From Caballeronia temeraria (GTDB lineage Bacteria > Pseudomonadota > Gammaproteobacteria > Burkholderiales > Burkholderiaceae), in NCBI RefSeq assembly GCF_001544795.2, contig NZ_FCOI02000033.1, positions 1 through 64,000 of the forward strand: a stretch of 64,000 bases of DNA. Reading direction: 5' to 3'. This document shows positions 63,960-64,000 of the stretch, piece after piece. The stretch's first letter is position 1, and each line of letters starts with the position of its first letter. The notes beneath the pieces were generated by a model. That model saw only the letters and a list, made by a program, of their open reading frames with translations, had not been told where the DNA came from and ran no database searches. The translations under genes were made by a program, and so were the position numbers.

Positions 63960-64000
63960 AATCGATCAGCGGCGCGTCGCTACTATGCCCAGCGAACTCA

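Overview
The window looks like a chromosomal or second-replicon segment of a high-GC betaproteobacterium of the Burkholderiaceae, most like Paraburkholderia or Caballeronia. This rests on the G/C-rich third codon positions, the Burkholderia-type porin, the many LysR regulators, the orphan ABC binding proteins and the catabolic operons. It is an inference from gene content; no ribosomal marker is present. I saw no rRNA, tRNA, CRISPR, IS or phage genes.

Layout. 1-3.9 kb: a dispersed repeat, purU, and choline-O-sulfate use (LysR regulator divergent from betC, then a choX-like binding protein). 4.9-8.4 kb: a family 2 glycosyltransferase, a porin and a GlxA-type AraC regulator. 8.6-16.2 kb: a quaternary-amine region with an unusual acetoacetyl-CoA-synthetase/carrier/thioesterase fusion, a caiX-like binding protein, an inverted pair of dispersed repeats, and cdhC-cdhA-cdhB for L-carnitine to glycine betaine. 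16.1-18.5 kb: copA with a CueR-type promoter. 18.8-24.1 kb: a DUF1254 lipoprotein and a giant DUF748 protein. 24.2 kb: a decayed DUF29 gene. 24.5-33.6 kb: an MFS exporter, an amino-acid binding protein with a methionine aminotransferase and a divergent LysR gene, a LivK-type binding protein, a MarR/SDR/thiolase group with paired palindromic operators, and a YciI protein. 33.7-40.5 kb: a LacI-controlled CUT2 sugar ABC operon with a TIM-barrel isomerase and a Gfo/Idh dehydrogenase. 40.5-45.0 kb: gnd, a GIY-YIG-like protein, panE, a split chromate transporter and a thioredoxin. 45.1-50.7 kb: the threonate/erythronate operon (GntR, ltnD, otnK, otnC, otnI, denD), interrupted by another repeat copy. 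51.0-53.9 kb: a DedA-rhodanese fusion overlapping a cyclic-nucleotide-domain/thioredoxin-reductase-like flavoprotein. 54.3-61.8 kb: a ureide/carbamoyl operon (biuret-hydrolase-like enzyme, FdrA, DUF1116, carbamate kinase, a free-standing allophanate-hydrolase C-domain-like protein, an NCS1 permease, an AllS-like LysR). 61.8-63.9 kb: a cusRS-like two-component system.

How the genes fit together. Several modules feed on plant- or soil-derived small molecules: choline sulfate, carnitine, threonate/erythronate, a sugar or cyclitol, and a carbamoylated nitrogen compound. The most interesting parts are the ureide operon, which has FdrA and DUF1116 and carbamate kinase but no DUF2877 partner, and the acetoacetyl-CoA-synthetase/carrier/thioesterase protein beside a carnitine pathway that produces acetoacetate. 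The otnC product also lacks two residues that are normally catalytic in its family.
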